From NCBI GenBank assembly GCA_949289625.1, contig CASEPH010000140.1, positions 1-13,024 on the forward strand: a stretch of DNA of 13,024 nucleotides, given 5' to 3'. Source of the DNA: an uncultured Clostridia bacterium. Its GTDB lineage: Bacteria; Bacillota_A; Clostridia; Oscillospirales; Oscillospiraceae. Position 1 is the first letter of the stretch, and each line of letters starts with the position of its first letter. Made by a program: the position numbers and the translations under genes. Positions 1 to 6,003 of the stretch are shown piece by piece. The notes under the pieces are model-generated. The model saw only the letters and a program-made list of their open reading frames with translations, ran no database searches and had not been told where the DNA came from.

Positions 1-130
1 GCAAATACTCAAGAATTTTCGTTGGCTTTTCGCTTTTACACGATTCGCTCACTTGTTTTTGTCCAAGGTGCTAGTTTCATGTTTCTCGTTGTTTAATTTA
101 CAAGGTACACTCCGCAAACGCGGAACTCAT
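1..130 (-). promoter_or_regulatory. Probable rRNA operon leader with boxA-like antitermination elements
   Basis: Read on the minus strand this region follows promoter P1 and runs off the left edge. It contains ACCTTGTAAATTAAACAA (plus 89-106, with TGT just upstream to 109), close to the Firmicutes rrn leader boxA TGTTCTTTGAAAACTAAACAA (17 of 21 positions by eye). A second, weaker copy (ACCTTGGACAAAAACAA) lies at about 54-70. A small GC hairpin, TCCGC-loop-GCGGA, is at 111-124. Leaders of this kind precede 16S rRNA (or sit in the 16S-23S spacer). The tandem promoters immediately upstream favour the 16S leader. No rRNA body is inside the window, so the assignment is inference. No credible protein gene is present in 1-357. 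Confidence 0.6.
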
Positions 131-132
131 TT

Positions 133-161
133 AATATATCATACTGTCGTTCGTTTGTCAA
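133..161 (-). promoter_or_regulatory. Strong sigma-A promoter P1 (proximal of three tandem promoters)
   Basis: Minus strand -35 TTGACA (156-161), 17-bp spacer, -10 TATATT (133-138). An A-rich tract resembling an UP element precedes the -35. It is the copy closest to the putative rRNA leader. Confidence 0.8.
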
Positions 162-229
162 GAACTTTTTTCGAAGCCATTCGTTTCCGTTCTTTCCTTT
201 TCGTGGCCTTCCGGCCCGACAGCCTGATT

Positions 230-258
230 ATTGTAGCACGTCCCGTCCACTTTGTCAA
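230..258 (-). promoter_or_regulatory. Strong sigma-A promoter P2 (middle of three)
   Basis: Minus strand -35 TTGACA (253-258), 17-bp spacer, -10 TACAAT (230-235), with a 7-A tract just upstream of the -35. The block around the -35 (251-268) is an 18-nt exact repeat of the P1 block (154-171), showing these promoters arose by duplication or are under common constraint. Confidence 0.8.
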
Positions 259-332
259 GAACTTTTTTTCGTTCTCTTACAGTTTTCAGGACCGCCAGGC
301 TTTTGCAAGCCCAGGTTTTGAAGTGCTCAGAT

Positions 333-361
333 AGTATATATCAAGCTCAACCATTTGTCAA
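333..361 (-). promoter_or_regulatory. Strong sigma-A promoter P3 (distal), overlapping the gerAB stop codon
   Basis: Minus strand -35 TTGACA (356-361), 17-bp spacer, -10 TATACT (333-338), A tract upstream. The TGA stop of the gerAB-like gene (358-360) lies inside the -35 hexamer, and the A tract lies in its last codons. It is spaced about 100 bp from P2, as P2 is from P1. Confidence 0.75.
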
Positions 362-1296
362 GCATTTTTTTCCGTTTTTCGACTTTTTCCAAAAAGCACA
401 ATCCATAGTGCCAGTATGGGAATAACACCCCAAAATACGGATATTATTTCCGTTTTGATCGCACGATTTGTCAGCAGCCACAGTGCCACTTCTACCAAAA
501 AACCGCCGAGCCCTACCGCTGTGCCAATCCATTTTCCAGAAGCGCCAGGTAATACAATTTTCCCCGCTTGCCGGATTCGCTCCCCAGTCAACAATAACAC
601 GCAAAACGCACCCATAAGGACTGCCGCTGCCAGCAACGCTTCCAAACGCTGCAATACTCCTAAAATCCGAATGGTCTGGACAGCACGATAGAGTGGAACC
701 GTTTCTTGGCTGACCAACCCTTTTCCCAGAATTCCGCAGGTCAGTAAACTTAGCCCCAGACTGATTCCAACACTTGCCCCGTACCATCCCCATGTTTTTC
801 GTCTCCTTGGCCCTTGACGCAGACACCACCAAGGACTTGCAGCGCCTATTGTAATATAGATTTGCTGCCAAGTCGGCATTTCCGGAAGATTCTCTTTCCA
901 ACGCACGTCACCTAAACCAAACAACGTAACCGTCACCAGGAATAGCAGCAAAAACATACCCAATAGATTGGCCACGTTTCCCATAGCCCTATTTGCTCCG
1001 CACATTGCTCGCCAGAGCAGGAGAAGCAGTGCAATGGACACAAAGGGAAAGGTGCTGTTTTCCGGAAAAGCCTGTTCTGCCCCCAACGCTGCTGCGGCAA
1101 TGACAAAGATTCCGCCTAGTAATACGGTCCACGCCCAAATCTTCCCTCTTACTCGTTCCTCTGTCGGAAGCAGTACAAAGATAATTGTGGCAATACACCA
1201 GCCGATCAATACGGGCACCCAGGAGAATCCGGCCGTTACCGTTGCCGCAACGGCTGCGACAGCGCCAAATACGCCTGCATCTCGCTTGTCCTTCAT
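358..1296 (-). CDS. GerAB-family spore germination permease-like protein
   Basis: A 312-aa, strongly hydrophobic protein with about ten membrane segments, consistent with the B subunit of GerA-type germinant receptors (APC-superfamily, Pfam Spore_permease). That subunit sits in the spore inner membrane and is thought to bind the germinant. The family signature region PLY...R.EA is visible at residues 201-220 (P201-L-Y, then R217-L-E219-A220). It is somewhat shorter than the usual 360-370 aa. The start overlaps the end of the gerAC-like gene by 4 nt (ATGA), so the two are translationally coupled. It is last in the operon, and its TGA stop lies inside the -35 box of P3. The family call is fairly secure; which germinant it senses is unknown. 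Confidence 0.82.
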   Translation of the reverse strand: MKDKRDAGVFGAVAAVAATVTAGFSWVPVLIGWCIATIIFVLLPTEERVRGKIWAWTVLLGGIFVIAAAALGAEQAFPENSTFPFVSIALLLLLWRAMCGANRAMGNVANLLGMFLLLFLVTVTLFGLGDVRWKENLPEMPTWQQIYITIGAASPWWCLRQGPRRRKTWGWYGASVGISLGLSLLTCGILGKGLVSQETVPLYRAVQTIRILGVLQRLEALLAAAVLMGAFCVLLLTGERIRQAGKIVLPGASGKWIGTAVGLGGFLVEVALWLLTNRAIKTEIISVFWGVIPILALWIVLFGKSRKTEKNA

Positions 1297-1778
1297 GGAC
1301 TCTCTCCTTCCAAGGCCGCCAATTTTGGCGACTCTTCCAAAATCGTGCTATTCTTTAGCTGCGCCAGGGTCGGCGTTTTGGTGTCCCTGCGTTCCTGGGC
1401 CTCCAGCACTTTATTGACCTGTTCCATATTCAGCATTTCTGCCGTTCCATTCCATAGATAGACACAGGCCCCCATGGGTAGTTGCTCCGGCAACGCCGGA
1501 GCTTCCTGCAGCGCTTCTTCCCCGCAGAAAATGACTCGCTTGGTCTGGCGCAAAAACAGCTGTCCCGGTGCATTTTCTGTCATATCTGCCAACGCCTTCT
1601 GCATATTGTCGCCGCTTCCAGAGAGCTCTCCCGCAGTGAGAATCATCTGATTGTCCCGTTGCTCCACCAATAGGGTTTCTACAATATATAGTTCTCCCGC
1701 ATCCTGCTGCGGAAAGGGCCATAAATCAAAGAAGGTGATTGCCAAAAAGGCCACCATTGCCAACGCCCATTTTTTCAC
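1293..1778 (-). CDS. Short GerAC-like protein (N-terminal domain only)
   Basis: A 161-aa protein with a hydrophobic N-terminal segment (residues 4-20). The region after it resembles the N-terminal domain of Ger(x)C germination proteins: a repeat-like ALADMTENAPGQLFLRQTKR stretch at residues 62-81, followed by the VIFCGEEAL segment that matches the family's 'LGHLKVIVIGEE' region. Normal GerAC lipoproteins are about 370-400 aa with a lipobox cysteine. Here no cysteine follows the hydrophobic stretch and the large C-terminal domain is missing. The gene is cleanly bounded: 4 nt after gerAA and a 4-nt overlap with gerAB, so it is not an obvious frameshift remnant. It probably acts as a reduced C subunit anchored by its N-terminal helix. 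Assignment rests on weak similarity plus operon position. Confidence 0.62.
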   Translation of the reverse strand: MKKWALAMVAFLAITFFDLWPFPQQDAGELYIVETLLVEQRDNQMILTAGELSGSGDNMQKALADMTENAPGQLFLRQTKRVIFCGEEALQEAPALPEQLPMGACVYLWNGTAEMLNMEQVNKVLEAQERRDTKTPTLAQLKNSTILEESPKLAALEGESP

Positions 1779-1782
1779 ATAA

Positions 1783-3234
1783 TCACCTCTGATTGCGCAA
1801 ATTTTGAGGATGGAGGGACGACTTTCTCCACTTTTCCGTCACCAATCTTGGCCGAAGAGGTGGCAATTCCCCCTGATCTACCGGTGAAAGATAGCCAATC
1901 CCCAGACTGCTCAGATCCTCCAGATGGATCAGTAGCAGCAAAAACACCACAGTTACCCCCACCAAGCCGGCGCTTACACCGCCCAAGGCAAGCACAAATC
2001 GCCAGACCCGAATGGCGTCCGCCAGATCCCGTTGGGGCAGCGTATACCCGCAGACACCTGCCGCGGCCACAACAATTAACGCAGCCGGTGAAATTAAACT
2101 GGCTTCCACTGCCGCTGATCCCACCACCAGTCCGCCGATAATGGACACAGCCTGCCCCAGATTCTGAGGCAGATGCAGCCCCGCCTCCTGGAGCAGTTCA
2201 AAGGCAATCAGCAGCAATAGCACCTCTGCGCCGGTGGATAGCGGCACCGCCTGTCGGCTTTCCACAATGGCCTTTAATAGCGCCGTTGGAATCATCTCCT
2301 GATGATATAGACAGACCGCAGCAAATAGTCCCGGGGTCAGCAATGCCGCCAGCATACTCAGCACCCGCAAAAACTTTACCGCCGAATTAACAATATAATT
2401 CCCACTTCGATCTTCCGGAGATTCCAGAAAGTCCACCAGGGTACAGGGCAGCAAATATCCCAGTGGAAGCCCGTCCACCAGAACGCCTACCCGTCCCGCC
2501 AGCAATCCCCAGGCAAATCGATCCGCTCGTTCCGTGTACAGCAGCAGGGGAAATGCAGTTTTTCGAGATCCTGTCAGATATTCTTCCACCGCAGCTGGCG
2601 TCAGCAGACCGTCCACATCAATGGCCGCTATTCGCGTGGTTACCTTTGCCACCAAGCCCGGATCCGTGATCCCCGCAATGGAGCAGATCGTCACATTGGT
2701 GAGACTTCTCCGTCCCACCACCTGTTCTTCCAGCCGCAGCTCCGGGGTACGAAGATGCCGCCGAAGCAGACTGGTATTGGTGCGTACCGTCTCCGTAAAG
2801 GCATCCTTGGCTCCTTTGATGGTATTCTCTACCTCTGGCTGAGAGATAGACCGTTTTTCCCCGGTCTTGACCTCAAAGGCCACGGCATCGTCCGCACCAA
2901 ACAACACCACACAGAATCCATTGACCAGCTTGCTGGCCACAGAATCCATGTCCTTTACTTCGCTGGCCACCGCGTTGCAGATCACCAGCCACTCTGCAGA
3001 AGCTCCATCCACCGGTTTCTCCGCCCGCAGCAGCGGCTTTACCACAAAATCAGAGATATCCGAGCTGGATACCAGGCCGTCTATGGAATAGATCCAAACC
3101 TCCTGTCGGTCAGGTCCCACCAGAATCTTTCGCATATTAAAATCTCCGGTGCCTTGAAAAATGGCACATATGTTTTCATGGGTCACCGCAACAGGATAAA
3201 CTGGCTGCGGTCTTGGATGGGGATGATGGTCCAT
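1783..3234 (-). CDS. GerA-family spore germination receptor subunit A
   Basis: A 483-aa protein, normal length for the GerAA/GerKA/GerBA family (Pfam GerA), the A subunit of nutrient germinant receptors in the spore inner membrane. Residues 1-240 are the soluble N-terminal part, with the family stretch KGAKDAFTETVRTNTSLLRR (140-159) and VGRRS (173-177), then DP.LV..V..RI..IDVDG (191-209). Membrane segments lie at about 245-265, 288-312, 335-350, 363-398 and 412-436, including the PQNLGQAVSIIGGLVVG block (356-372). I chose ATG 3234 because GAGGTG precedes it by 6 nt; the longer in-frame extension runs through a terminator and into gtrA. A sporulation (sigma-G-like) promoter could sit at 3277-3300, with CATAATT as a -10-like match, but it is weak. 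It leads the AA-AC-AB operon. Confidence 0.9.
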   Translation of the reverse strand: MDHHPHPRPQPVYPVAVTHENICAIFQGTGDFNMRKILVGPDRQEVWIYSIDGLVSSSDISDFVVKPLLRAEKPVDGASAEWLVICNAVASEVKDMDSVASKLVNGFCVVLFGADDAVAFEVKTGEKRSISQPEVENTIKGAKDAFTETVRTNTSLLRRHLRTPELRLEEQVVGRRSLTNVTICSIAGITDPGLVAKVTTRIAAIDVDGLLTPAAVEEYLTGSRKTAFPLLLYTERADRFAWGLLAGRVGVLVDGLPLGYLLPCTLVDFLESPEDRSGNYIVNSAVKFLRVLSMLAALLTPGLFAAVCLYHQEMIPTALLKAIVESRQAVPLSTGAEVLLLLIAFELLQEAGLHLPQNLGQAVSIIGGLVVGSAAVEASLISPAALIVVAAAGVCGYTLPQRDLADAIRVWRFVLALGGVSAGLVGVTVVFLLLLIHLEDLSSLGIGYLSPVDQGELPPLRPRLVTEKWRKSSLHPQNLRNQR

Positions 3235-3297
3235 GCGCTTCACCTCAAAGTCAGGATGTCCGCGTCTTGGAAAATTATGCGCGTTACCGTTTACATA

Positions 3298-3334
3298 TAA
3301 AAAAGCACCGGACTTCTTTTTCAAAGTCCAGTGC
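3298..3334 (-). terminator. Intrinsic terminator of the gtrA-like gene
   Basis: On the minus strand an 11-bp stem (GCACTGGACTT pairing with AAGTCCGGTGC, one G-U pair, arms 3324-3334 and 3305-3315) is followed by six T. It lies just after the GtrA-like stop and before gerAA, so gerAA needs its own promoter. Confidence 0.85.
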
Positions 3335-3356
3335 CGAAACGGATGCAAATTCCTTA

Positions 3357-3791
3357 TCAATGGTCTCCGGGTTGGTTTTCGTCCTTTTTTTCTCGGAACG
3401 CAAAGAACCGCTGTCCCAGATAATTGAACCCCACAAACAGGCACATACCCACCAGCATAGCGCCGTTTTCCTGTACGCTTTTAGACATTCCGGACAGCAC
3501 CCACGCCACGGCAGGCTTCGCAATGCCGTAGGCCAGCAGGTAACACACCAGAATATTCAGCGTGAATCGCAGCACCACGCCAAATCCCTTTTCCCTGTTT
3601 TGAAACGTAAAATACTTGTTGAGAAAATAACTCAAAATACTTCCCAGCACATAGTTGGCGCCTGAGGAGATCCAATACCCCAGATGGAGCAGATTGTAAC
3701 ACAAAAACATCACAGCCGTTCCAAACAGGGTATTGACGACGCCCACCAAAATGAATTTCCAGAACGTGCGGTCCACTAGTTTTTTCAGCAT
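3357..3791 (-). CDS. GtrA-family small membrane protein
   Basis: A 144-aa protein with four hydrophobic segments (about 11-30, 38-58, 72-95 and 106-128) and the GtrA features FWKFILVGVVNTLFG near the N-terminus, LNKYFTF at about 57-63 and a C-terminal FNYLGQRFFAFRE stretch. GtrA-like proteins are thought to help flip or handle lipid-linked (undecaprenyl-phosphate) sugars for cell-surface glycosylation. ATG 3791 is preceded by GAGGA at a sensible distance. It is monocistronic: its promoter lies at 3838-3866 and its terminator at 3298-3334. No glycosyltransferase neighbour is visible, so its substrate is unknown. Confidence 0.85.
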   Translation of the reverse strand: MLKKLVDRTFWKFILVGVVNTLFGTAVMFLCYNLLHLGYWISSGANYVLGSILSYFLNKYFTFQNREKGFGVVLRFTLNILVCYLLAYGIAKPAVAWVLSGMSKSVQENGAMLVGMCLFVGFNYLGQRFFAFREKKDENQPGDH

Positions 3792-3837
3792 AGCTTTTCC
3801 TCATCCAATTGTCAGCATTTATTTCAGCTTTTTGTTT

Positions 3838-3866
3838 ATTGTACCACGCCAGCCCCAAGAAGTAAA
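3838..3866 (-). promoter_or_regulatory. Probable promoter of the gtrA-like gene
   Basis: Minus strand -35 TTTACT (3861-3866), 17-bp spacer, -10 TACAAT (3838-3843), about 47 bp upstream of the start codon. The -10 is good, the -35 moderate. Confidence 0.5.
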
Positions 3867-3912
3867 CGCAGCGACCAGATTCCCAAAGATCAAAATAATC
3901 TTCAATATCCCA

Positions 3913-3941
3913 TTGACAAACTAGGACTATTCTGGTAAACT
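3913..3941 (+). promoter_or_regulatory. Promoter of the DUF2325 gene
   Basis: -35 TTGACA (3913-3918), 17-bp spacer, -10 TAAACT (3936-3941). The predicted start of transcription falls inside the first DtxR-like dyad (3945-3960), as expected for a repressible promoter. Confidence 0.65.
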
Positions 3942-3944
3942 ACA

Positions 3945-3960
3945 GTTAGTCTAATTTAAC
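3945..3960 (+). promoter_or_regulatory. DtxR/IdeR-like operator, copy 1
   Basis: GTTAGTCTAATTTAAC is an imperfect dyad (GTTAG...TTAAC) resembling the iron-box core TTAG...CTAA bound by DtxR-family metalloregulators. It overlaps the predicted transcription start, where a bound repressor would block initiation. It shares GTTAGTCT with copy 2. The regulator is inferred, not seen. Confidence 0.5.
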
Positions 3961-3980
3961 CGCCACATGGCGGCTTTTTT
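3960..3980 (+). terminator. Small GC hairpin with T-run in the leader (possible attenuator)
   Basis: CCGCC-ACAT-GGCGG followed by C and six T, located between the two operator copies and downstream of the promoter. The stem is only 5 bp, so termination would be partial. It could be an attenuator or a remnant of an older terminator. Confidence 0.4.
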
Positions 3981-3990
3981 GGAATCATAA

Positions 3991-4006
3991 GTTAGTCTTA
4001 CCTAAC
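3991..4006 (+). promoter_or_regulatory. DtxR/IdeR-like operator, copy 2
   Basis: GTTAGTCTTACCTAAC is a better dyad than copy 1 (GTTAG...CTAAC; half-sites fit TTAGGTTAGGCTAACCTAA-type iron boxes in part). It ends just before the ribosome binding site AAGGAG (4008-4013) and lies about 45 bp downstream of the predicted start of transcription, so it would act as a roadblock or a second repressor site. Confidence 0.5.
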
Positions 4007-4023
4007 TAAGGAGTGTGTATTAT

Positions 4024-4308
4024 ATGAGTGTCGTCATCATCGGAGGAAACGAATGTATGGTCTGCCGCTACCAGCAGATTTGCAAACGCCACGGCTATCA
4101 AGCCAAGGTCTTCGCCAAGGAAAACGGCCCCATGAAAAAGAAGATCGGTTCACCGGATCTGATGATTCTGTTCACCAACACTGTTTCCCATAAAATGGTC
4201 ATCTGTGCCGTACAGGAGGCGAAGAAAAATAACGTACCGGTGGTGCGAATCCATTCCAGCAGTGCTTCCGCCCTACAGCAGGCACTTTCGGAACATCTGT
4301 CCAGTTGA
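4024..4308 (+). CDS. DUF2325 family protein
   Basis: A 94-aa soluble protein of the DUF2325 family. Visible family features are MSVVIIGGNE at the start with a Cys-Arg-Tyr region (VCRYQQICK, residues 12-20), then KKKIGSPDLMILFTNTVSHK and the C-terminal HSSSASAL segment. The function of the family is not established. In many Firmicutes, members occur beside the ferrous iron genes feoA/feoB, which fits the two DtxR-like boxes upstream. ATG 4024 follows AAGGAG by 10 nt; the in-frame GTG at 4015 would overlap the spacing of that site and is unlikely. Here no feo genes are adjacent, and a strong terminator closes the unit at 4359-4403. Confidence 0.85.
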   Translation: MSVVIIGGNECMVCRYQQICKRHGYQAKVFAKENGPMKKKIGSPDLMILFTNTVSHKMVICAVQEAKKNNVPVVRIHSSSASALQQALSEHLSS

Positions 4309-4358
4309 CGCAGAGGCTTCTGCACCCAGTAAATTGTAGCAAATAGGACAATTCGGCC

Positions 4359-4403
4359 AAAACTGCTCCGGAAGGCGCATCCTTCCGGAGCAGTTTTGTT
4401 TTT
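4359..4403 (+). terminator. Strong intrinsic terminator after the DUF2325 gene
   Basis: A perfect 17-bp stem (AAAACTGCTCCGGAAGG, 4359-4375, pairing with 4381-4397), 5-nt loop, then GTTTTT. The symmetric A/T flanks could let it act on both strands. Confidence 0.92.
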
Positions 4404-4429
4404 GATGGGACGCCTTTGCATTTTGGCAA

Positions 4430-4458
4430 TTGCAGCAGAATTTGTTTTCTTCTATCAT
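4430..4458 (+). promoter_or_regulatory. Possible promoter of the NTF2-like triplet
   Basis: -10 TATCAT (4453-4458) with a weak -35 TTGCAG (4430-4435) at a 17-bp spacing, 45 bp before the first start codon. It is the best candidate in the gap between the terminator at 4403 and the gene. A weak -35 would suggest need for an activator. Confidence 0.35.
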
Positions 4459-4502
4459 TGTAGTTAGAAACCGGCTCTGGGCCGGAAGAAAGGAAGGTTA
4501 CT

Positions 4503-5246
4503 ATGAAGAAAGCCACGCTTTCTGCAGAAGCGCTGGTGGGCCGATGGGAGGAACGCCGGGAAATCAAAAACCTCATGGGCCGCTACGCTGTCAGCTTTCT
4601 GCTGAAAAAAGAAAAGACCATGTTTGTGGATTTCTGGAGCAGCCGGGAGGATGTGTCCATGGGGCTCAACAACGGCTGGTATGTGGGCCGGGAAGCCATC
4701 TCCGGATGGTTTGCCGCCATTGACAAAAATACCGCCCTGAAGGCGAAGCTTTTGAAGGCAGATCTTCCGGAGCAGCTGGGAGATCAGGATGAGCAAGCCC
4801 TCTATGGCATCGGCGATTTTGACGTCAAACCGCTAGGTACCCCTGTGATCGAGCTGGCCGACGACCTGCAGACCGCTAAGGGCATCTGGTATTCCCAAGG
4901 CTCCAAGGCAGATGTCACCGAGGCCGGTCCTGTGTCCTATTGGACCTTCGGTGTTTTTGCCGTAGATTTTATCTACGAGGACGGTACCTGGAAGATCTGG
5001 CATCTGCAATATCTGGAGGATATCAAGTGCCTCTGCGGGCAGAGCTGGGCCAAACCCCAGACTCCATTCCCGGCCCTACCGGCCTATGCCGCACTGAAGG
5101 ACGCCACTTTACCGGAGCCCACCGTGAAGGTCACGCTGCGGGAATACTACTCCCCCAACCGGCCCATGGCGAAGCTGCCCCGGCTGCCGGAGCCCTATCC
5201 CACCTTTGCTGACACCTTCAGCTACGGATACGAGAAGGAGGTCTGA
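4503..5246 (+). CDS. SnoaL/NTF2-like protein, paralogue 1 of 3
   Basis: A 247-aa cytoplasmic protein (no signal peptide or membrane segment). I place it in the SnoaL-like (NTF2 fold) group on three marks: an N-terminal helix EIKNLMGRYA (residues 20-29), the strand VIELADDLQTAKGIWY (115-130) and the closing strand DFIYEDGTWKIWHL (155-168). SnoaL/NTF2 folds are cone-shaped pockets used by cyclases, dehydratases, isomerases and as ligand-binding proteins. The C-terminal 75 residues, rich in proline and aromatic residues, go beyond the roughly 130-aa core domain. AGGAAGG sits 5 nt before ATG 4503. It is followed by two paralogues, with only 1 nt between its TGA and the next ATG (5248). Catalytic residues cannot be assigned and the substrate is unknown. 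Confidence 0.75.
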   Translation: MKKATLSAEALVGRWEERREIKNLMGRYAVSFLLKKEKTMFVDFWSSREDVSMGLNNGWYVGREAISGWFAAIDKNTALKAKLLKADLPEQLGDQDEQALYGIGDFDVKPLGTPVIELADDLQTAKGIWYSQGSKADVTEAGPVSYWTFGVFAVDFIYEDGTWKIWHLQYLEDIKCLCGQSWAKPQTPFPALPAYAALKDATLPEPTVKVTLREYYSPNRPMAKLPRLPEPYPTFADTFSYGYEKEV

Positions 5247-5298
5247 CATGAACACCAAGGTTTTTTCCGATGACGAGTAGATCCGCCGCGTCTGGGAC
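5234..5298 (+). other. Ribosome binding site and first codons of paralogue 2, interrupted by an in-frame amber codon
   Basis: AAGGAGG (5234-5240) precedes ATG 5248 by 7 nt, the best start signal in the triplet. The frame reads MNTKVFSDDE, then TAG (5278-5280), then IRRVWD and Met at 5299, and continues open to 6003. The sequence on both sides of the TAG aligns with the N-terminus of paralogue 1 (EIKNLMGR versus EVKDLMAR at identical residue numbers 20-27), so ATG 5248 is the ancestral start. The TAG is a nonsense mutation, a sequencing error or a recoded codon. The later ATG at 5299 has no ribosome binding site of its own, but lies 18 nt beyond the TAG and could be reached by reinitiation. 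Confidence 0.8.
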
Positions 5299-6003
5299 AT
5301 GGAGGAAGTCAAGGATCTTATGGCCCGTCGGGCTTATCTATATATGCAGGATATGCGGCGGGAAGAGCTGGAGACCCTATGGGTCCAGAAGCCCGAGAAC
5401 AAAAAGACCGCGGTATTCGGCTCCAACTGGGGCTTCTATCTGGGTCTGGACAACATCTCCGCCTGGTATGTGGGGGCTCACGGCAATCTTCGGCAGTCTC
5501 AGCTGGATCAGATCTGCCAGAAGGATCCCAACATCAAAAACTGCCCCGAGAATCTGGGCTACGGCTCCATGATCGCGTCGCCTCTCTCCACAGCCCTTGT
5601 GGAAATTGCCGGTGACGGCAAAACCGCTCAGGGCCTTTGGTATTCCATTGGCCAACGCACGGACCCCAATGGGGACGGCACTGCCGACGCCTATTGGGTC
5701 TGCGGCAAGATCGGCGCGGATTTCATGAAAGAAGATGGTCAGTGGAAGATTTGGCGTGTGGTGGAAGCGCCCGACATCATTGTTCCCCCAGGAGAGGCCG
5801 TTTCGGATCAACCAGTATTCTGGGAAGCCGGCACCAACCTGATGGAAAATCTCTTTGGTACGCCCACCCTGCCTATGACGGCCCACGATCCCACCTATAA
5901 CTGGAGCGACAGCTTCCCCCCTGCCCCGGAGGCATATTACAGCTATTCCGACGAACATGGCTGCTGCCCCGAAGGCGTACATAATGAATGGAGGCCCTAC
6001 TGA
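5299..6003 (+). CDS. SnoaL/NTF2-like protein, paralogue 2 of 3 (N-terminus interrupted by TAG)
   Basis: The open part codes for 234 aa; with the 17 codons from ATG 5248 (one of them TAG) the original protein would be 251 aa, matching its neighbours (247 and 248 aa). The same marks as paralogue 1 are present: EVKDLMARRAYLYM at the start, LVEIAGDGKTAQGLWYSIG in the middle and GADFMKEDGQWKIWRV as the closing strand, followed by a Pro/Tyr-rich tail. The rest of the frame is undamaged, so either the amber is very recent or a near-complete product is still made. The stop TGA overlaps the ATG of paralogue 3 (shared A at 6003). Function is unknown; an NTF2-fold enzyme or binding protein is the inference. 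The reported start is the first ATG after the amber. Confidence 0.7.
   Translation: MEEVKDLMARRAYLYMQDMRREELETLWVQKPENKKTAVFGSNWGFYLGLDNISAWYVGAHGNLRQSQLDQICQKDPNIKNCPENLGYGSMIASPLSTALVEIAGDGKTAQGLWYSIGQRTDPNGDGTADAYWVCGKIGADFMKEDGQWKIWRVVEAPDIIVPPGEAVSDQPVFWEAGTNLMENLFGTPTLPMTAHDPTYNWSDSFPPAPEAYYSYSDEHGCCPEGVHNEWRPY

Noticed and set aside
53..334. 93-codon open frame on the plus strand in the left intergenic region
   Set aside because: Its sequence is the complement of three promoters and the rRNA-type leader; low-complexity Phe/Arg-rich product with no start signal.
3235..3444. N-terminal extension of gerAA to 3444 (553 aa)
   Set aside because: It would run through an intrinsic terminator and into the gtrA gene; ATG 3234 has its own ribosome binding site and gives the usual GerAA length.
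5248..5330. Confident claim of pyrrolysine at the TAG
   Set aside because: Pyrrolysine is known mainly from methylamine methyltransferases; no pyl gene or PYLIS-like support is visible here, so it is kept only as one option in the finding.
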